Shown here one piece after another: positions 19,389 through 22,822 of a DNA stretch of 22,822 bases (positions are counted from its first letter, which is position 1; every line of letters starts with the position of its first letter). This DNA is from Bolinopsis microptera. Lineage: Eukaryota; Ctenophora; Tentaculata; Lobata; Bolinopsidae. The position numbers and the translations under genes are program-made. A model generated the notes under the pieces. That model did not search any database. It had not been told where the DNA came from and saw only the letters and a list, made by a program, of their open reading frames with translations. The stretch spans positions 1-22,822 of the forward strand of contig NW_026971883.1 in the NCBI RefSeq assembly GCF_026151205.1. Direction: 5' to 3'.

Positions 19389-19577
19389 CCCCGGAGAGAA
19401 ATCACTCCCAGAAAACTTTACTGGTAGGGGCCTAACTTCGAAAATTAAAGAGATAGAAACGTCTGGTTTTCAACAAAATGTTCGTTTCGTAAAACTAAAT
19501 TAGGGACATTGTAGATTTTGAGTTATCTCAAAATCTCCAAAAAATGAGTATAAAATGTTTCAAACAGTATACACATC

Positions 19578-19689
19578 ATGTCACAATGACCCTATATAAA
19601 AATAGCCCTTCAAAAACTCAATATTTTGAAAATCACCCTTGGCCTTGCGGCTCCAAGTTCAAATCTAAACTGTCTATATTCACCAATAG
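19578..19689 (+). repeat. Dispersed repeat S, copy 2
   Basis: The same start and the same CACCCTTGGCCTTGCGGCT and AAGTTCAAATCTAAACTG blocks as copy 1. It lacks a segment of about 40 bp (the TATTCC...GAGAAAC part). Confidence 0.85.
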
Positions 19690-19722
19690 TAAAATTATTC
19701 AAACAATATGCACATAATTGTC

Positions 19723-19972
19723 ATGCACAATAACCCTATATAAAAACAACCCTTCAAAAATCAATATATTCCCTATCTCAAATATTGGGAGAAACATTTG
19801 AATATTAGTAAAACAAAGTATTTTAGTAAAACAAAGTATTTTATTTATTAGCAGTGCAATCAATTCATATGATATAATTATAAAAATATAATAGTATGTC
19901 ACACCTATTTAACTGTTAACCTTGGCCTTGTGGCTCCATATTGAAATCTAAACTGTCTATATTGACAAAGTT
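19723..19972 (+). repeat. Dispersed repeat S, copy 3, with AT-rich insertion
   Basis: A full-length copy split near 19804-19915 by an AT-rich segment of about 110 bp, which starts with an exact 18-bp tandem duplication (TTAGTAAAACAAAGTATT at 19805-19822 and 19823-19840). Confidence 0.8.
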
Positions 19973-19990
19973 CTTTCTCGCCCCCTCTGT

Positions 19991-20146
19991 CTCCAGAAAA
20001 GTGTCATTTTGGGCCGATTAAAAGTTTGCAACTTTAACTTTGCAGATTTTTGTCGTCTGATTGGCCAAATTGTGTCACGTGCTAGCTGCTTGGACATGGA
20101 CATTGGAATGCGCCACGCGTGCAAATCAAACTTAATGTCGCTCGTG
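19991..20146 (+). repeat. Dispersed repeat R, copy 1
   Basis: From CTCCAGAAAAGT to about TGTCGC, this aligns throughout with 21477-21632. It includes AAAAGTTTGCAACTTTAACT, ATTGTGTCACGTG and CGCCACGCGTGCAAATCA. Further similarity upstream of copy 2 appears at 19425-19540, so copy 1 seems split by the S repeats. Confidence 0.85.
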
Positions 20147-20159
20147 GTTAATTGAAGTC

Positions 20160-20308
20160 GTTGTAGGTTTACAACCTACCAGGACGCGCGCCGAGTTGGA
20201 CTCGTCGACGGTCCAATATATGGAACAAATATTTTTCGAGTACCATCCGTTAATTGAAGTCGACGAGTCCAACTCGGCACGCGTCCTGGTAGGTTATAAA
20301 CCTACAAC
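20160..20308. repeat. 49-bp near-perfect inverted repeat (MITE-like)
   Basis: Arms 20160-20208 and 20260-20308 differ at only a few positions and are separated by 51 bp. Each arm contains an inner palindrome, GTAGGTTTACAACCTAC or its variant. A direct copy of TTAATTGAAGTCG lies before the left arm (20148-20160) and at the inner edge of the right arm. Confidence 0.92.
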
Positions 20309-21334
20309 ATGATACACCATATAATATACATCATATTTTTCATACGTTGTATGACCCGCCGCGCACGAGGGCGCGGCTCCCCTGTATCGTAGAAACTCTA
20401 AAGGGGTAGTTTGCTTTAACCAGAGCCCTCTCGCTTGCAGTAGCGCGCGTCACGCAGTACGTATATGTACGCGTAGACTCTGCATGGCTATGTTTACCTG
20501 GGGACCCTAGGCTATTATGTTCATGAACATAGCCTGGCGTAATTGAACCCTCTCAAACCACAAACGCGCAAGTAGGCGTGTTTATGCAATTTTACAATTA
20601 AATCATTTGTAGCGCGATGCACTACTGGGTCGCGTCGCGCATTTAGGCTTTCACAACTGTCCGAAAATTTTGGTGGATATCGGAGTTGATATAATGATGA
20701 AAATGGGGCAAAATACGCTGCTTTTAGCTGTAACATAATGTTTGATGGTTGGATTTGACCATTGTTAATGATCTGACCCGGCGCGCGCTACTTCGTAGCT
20801 CTTGCCATCGGGCTACTACTTCGAAAAAATTTAGACGAGTAACATCCGTCAATGGTTGCAGATATGCTTTAAATTTTTCGGACACTTTTCTTGTAAGTCT
20901 ATGACATATTAGTAGAGGCTCTTACGGGCAAAAAGACGTGTTCTCTGCTACGAGTTTAGAGACCTAACCGCTTATTGGACACAATAGTATGATGTCTAAG
21001 GATCGATAATATGTTAAGAAGTATAAATTTGGCCTTATTAGTCACGTGCTATACCAATGCGCGTTTTTGGTTTTAAACTTTGACAGTCTATTACTCTAAG
21101 GCAAATAAAGTAATTATATTCATATTATTACTCATATATGAGTAAGCTAACCAATTTTGGTTAAAATTGGATTAAGGGAAGGTTACTTAATATGCATTTG
21201 TTTCAAGAATTTTGTGCTGGCCGAAATTAGCGCTTAAAAACCATCCTACAGTCGGCACGCGCGGCTCACTGTCGATGGCGCACTACCTATTGGCAGCGGT
21301 CCACTCTACCCATCCCAGGAACCCTGACCGGATG
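20309..21334. other. Intergenic stretch, no gene seen
   Basis: Open frames are short and domain-free. It contains scattered GCGCGC blocks and a 16-bp perfect palindrome TATGTTCATGAACATA at 20516-20531, but no element boundary I can defend. Confidence 0.5.
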
Positions 21335-21632
21335 GGGCTTAACTTTGAAAGTAAAAGAGTTGGAGACTTCCGGTTTTTTGTAACATGTTCAATGTTATTC
21401 TTTTAAAAGTAACGTTACCTCTCCAGGAGGAAAATGCAAGACAACGTAATTGTTGATGGTTGAGTTATCTCAAAATCTCCAGAAAAGTCCCCTTTCGGGC
21501 CGATCAAAAGTTTGCAACTTTAACTTTGCGGATTCCTGTACTCTGGTTGGCTGAATTGTGTCACGTGGTAGCTGCCTGAACATTGGAATACGCCACGCGT
21601 GCAAATCATGCTTGTTGTCGCGCGCGAGGTCA
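21335..21632 (+). repeat. Dispersed repeat R, copy 2 (longer copy)
   Basis: The segment 21335-21480 resembles 19425-19540 (GGCTTAACTTTGAAAGTAAA and TTGAGTTATCTCAAAATCTC). The segment 21477-21632 aligns with copy 1 at 19991-20146. This appears to be the uninterrupted form of the repeat. Confidence 0.8.
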
Positions 21633-21850
21633 TGCCGTCTGTTTAAATTAAACCAACTCTAGTACCACCACCAGCCGGTAACTTTTCCTGGGATGATTAT
21701 GGGTTTTGGCGCTCAAATATCATCTCTTTTTGATTATAATGTCTGGGTACAAAGTCGAATTGTAAACTCATAACTTCACTAATAAGGAGGTCATTTCAAC
21801 GATTTCGAAATTTTACCTTTGAAAACATTTCCTTGTGTTTAGGTAGGCAC

Positions 21851-21883
21851 ATATATAATATATATATATAATATATATAATAA
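21851..21883. repeat. AT microsatellite
   Basis: An interrupted (TA)n tract directly before the TIR element at 21878, perhaps its preferred target. Confidence 0.85.
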
Positions 21884-22393
21884 ATAGTTGTTGTTTGGTT
21901 TCCCAAAGAGAGTGCTCGACTGCAGTTAAGCAGGAGCATTATAATTCGAACAATTGAAACAAATCAAATTGGCGGGCAAACGATCCGTTTCATGATATGT
22001 ATAAAAACAATACCAATCATCAGTGCCAAATAGAATAATGAATTGTAGCGCTATGACATGTTGCTCCTTTATAAAATAATTTTTATCGATCATGAAAAAT
22101 TTTCAAAATTATCAAAATTTACAAAATATCCAAAAAAACAGTTTATTGTGTCCGTCCCAATTTTAAAATTGTCTATGAAGTAAGGTAGCAAGATATCTTT
22201 GGCTTTTAAAGTTGTAAACTGCGTTGGCCTTCGTGTAGTGGTAGAGGAAAATTCTTTACTGAGTTCCGTGAAGCTGGTAGAAACGGATCGTTTGCCCGCC
22301 AATTTGATTTGTTTCAATTGTTCGAATTATAATGCTCCTGCTTAACTGCAGTCGAGCACTCTCTTTGGGAAACCAAACAACAACTATTTATTA
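21878..22393. mobile_element. 516-bp TIR element, copy 1 (long 114-bp inverted termini)
   Basis: The left terminus (21878-21991) and right terminus (22280-22393) are inverted copies, apparently identical. Both include CTGCAGTTAAGCAGGAGCAT and ATTGGCGGGCAAACGATCCG in the left-end orientation. The body (21992-22279) is AT-rich. On the minus strand it keeps a frame of about 60 codons (STSFTELSKEFSSTTT...) with no recognised domain. No transposase is present, so it is a foldback-like or MITE-class element. Confidence 0.9.
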
Positions 22394-22822
22394 GTTATGC
22401 TCCTTCGACTCGTCGTTGTTGAGCACTCTCGTTTGATAACCAGAATCAACAATTAACTCTCAAATACGGATCCTAATTCTACCAGCTTCACGGAACTCAG
22501 TAAAGAATTTTCCTCTACCACTACACGAAGGCCAACGCAGTTTACAACTTTAAAAGCCAAAGATATCTTGCTACCTTACTTCATAGACAATTTTAAAATT
22601 GGGACGGACACAATAAACTGTTTTTTTGGATATTTTGTAAATTTTGATAATTTTGAAAATTTTTCATGATCGATAAAAATTATTTTATAAAGGAGCAACA
22701 TGTCATAGCGCTACAATTCACTATTCTATTTGGCACTGATGATTGGTATTGTTTTTATACATATCATGAAACGGATCGTTTGCCCGCCAATTTGATTTGT
22801 TTCAATTGTTCGAATTATTATA
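22394..22822. mobile_element. Same TIR element, copy 2, inverted and running off the window
   Basis: The body (22479-22767) is the reverse complement of 21992-22279 with about one visible mismatch. It is followed by the terminus (22768-22822), which is cut by the window end. The left terminus (about 22390-22478) is a strongly diverged relative, with ATGCTCC and GAGCACTCTC conserved. The two copies lie back to back and form a long inverted repeat. Confidence 0.88.

Noticed and set aside
19248-19972. tRNA-derived SINE, from a B-box-like AAGTTCAAATCT in the S repeats
   Set aside because: No A box at the proper distance, no tRNA fold and no A-rich or simple tail.
20521-20736. 71-codon minus-strand ORF
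   Set aside because: No motif or splice context; a chance frame in intergenic DNA.
22090-22317. 75-codon minus-strand ORF in the foldback-like element as a gene
   Set aside because: It is carried by both inverted copies only because the copies are almost identical, so its presence twice is not evidence of selection. No domain is recognised.

Overview
The window reads as AT-rich nuclear DNA of an invertebrate animal. It has two multi-exon genes with short GT-AG introns (about 105 to 270 bp), no operons or Shine-Dalgarno signals, and a dense load of eukaryotic transposable elements. I cannot name the species or phylum with confidence. I saw no tRNA, rRNA, CRISPR or prokaryotic feature.

Left part (1-5085). 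A short minisatellite and a 5'-truncated LINE reverse-transcriptase fragment (443-862, +) come first. Two minus-strand genes follow in tandem. The first is the 5' end of WDR11 (exons at 2245-2421, 1878-1976, 1475-1670 and about 1077-1267), which continues past the left edge. Upstream of it is a complete seven-coding-exon Kelch-repeat gene (2868-5085). Its exons join in a consistent frame to a 398-residue six-bladed propeller protein.

Middle (5243-13909). This is a nest of mobile elements. A TTAA-flanked inverted-repeat element (5243-8081) carries a hAT element (5902-7480) with a perfect 8-bp target duplication and a broken, internally deleted BED/hAT transposase. Next comes an ORF1-only LINE: an intact RNA-binding-type ORF1 at 9011-9883 followed almost directly by a 3' UTR and A-rich tail, with no ORF2. 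Its 3' UTR is split by a second TTAA-flanked element (9905-13795). That element has no transposase and is mostly two opposing tandem arrays sharing the motif TGAGGCTAAC. A 399-bp TA-flanked MITE (12519-12917) is inserted in its right array.

Right part (14050-22822). A minus-strand LINE has an uninterrupted 1006-codon endonuclease/reverse-transcriptase ORF (14507-17527). Beyond 17.5 kb I see no gene, only MITE-like inverted repeats, hAT-like termini, dispersed repeats and, at the right edge, a back-to-back inverted pair of a roughly 500-bp TIR element that runs off the window.

The host genes (WDR11, Kelch protein) have no evident functional link beyond adjacency. The rest is a record of layered transposition whose order can be read from nesting, target duplications and one internal empty-site comparison.
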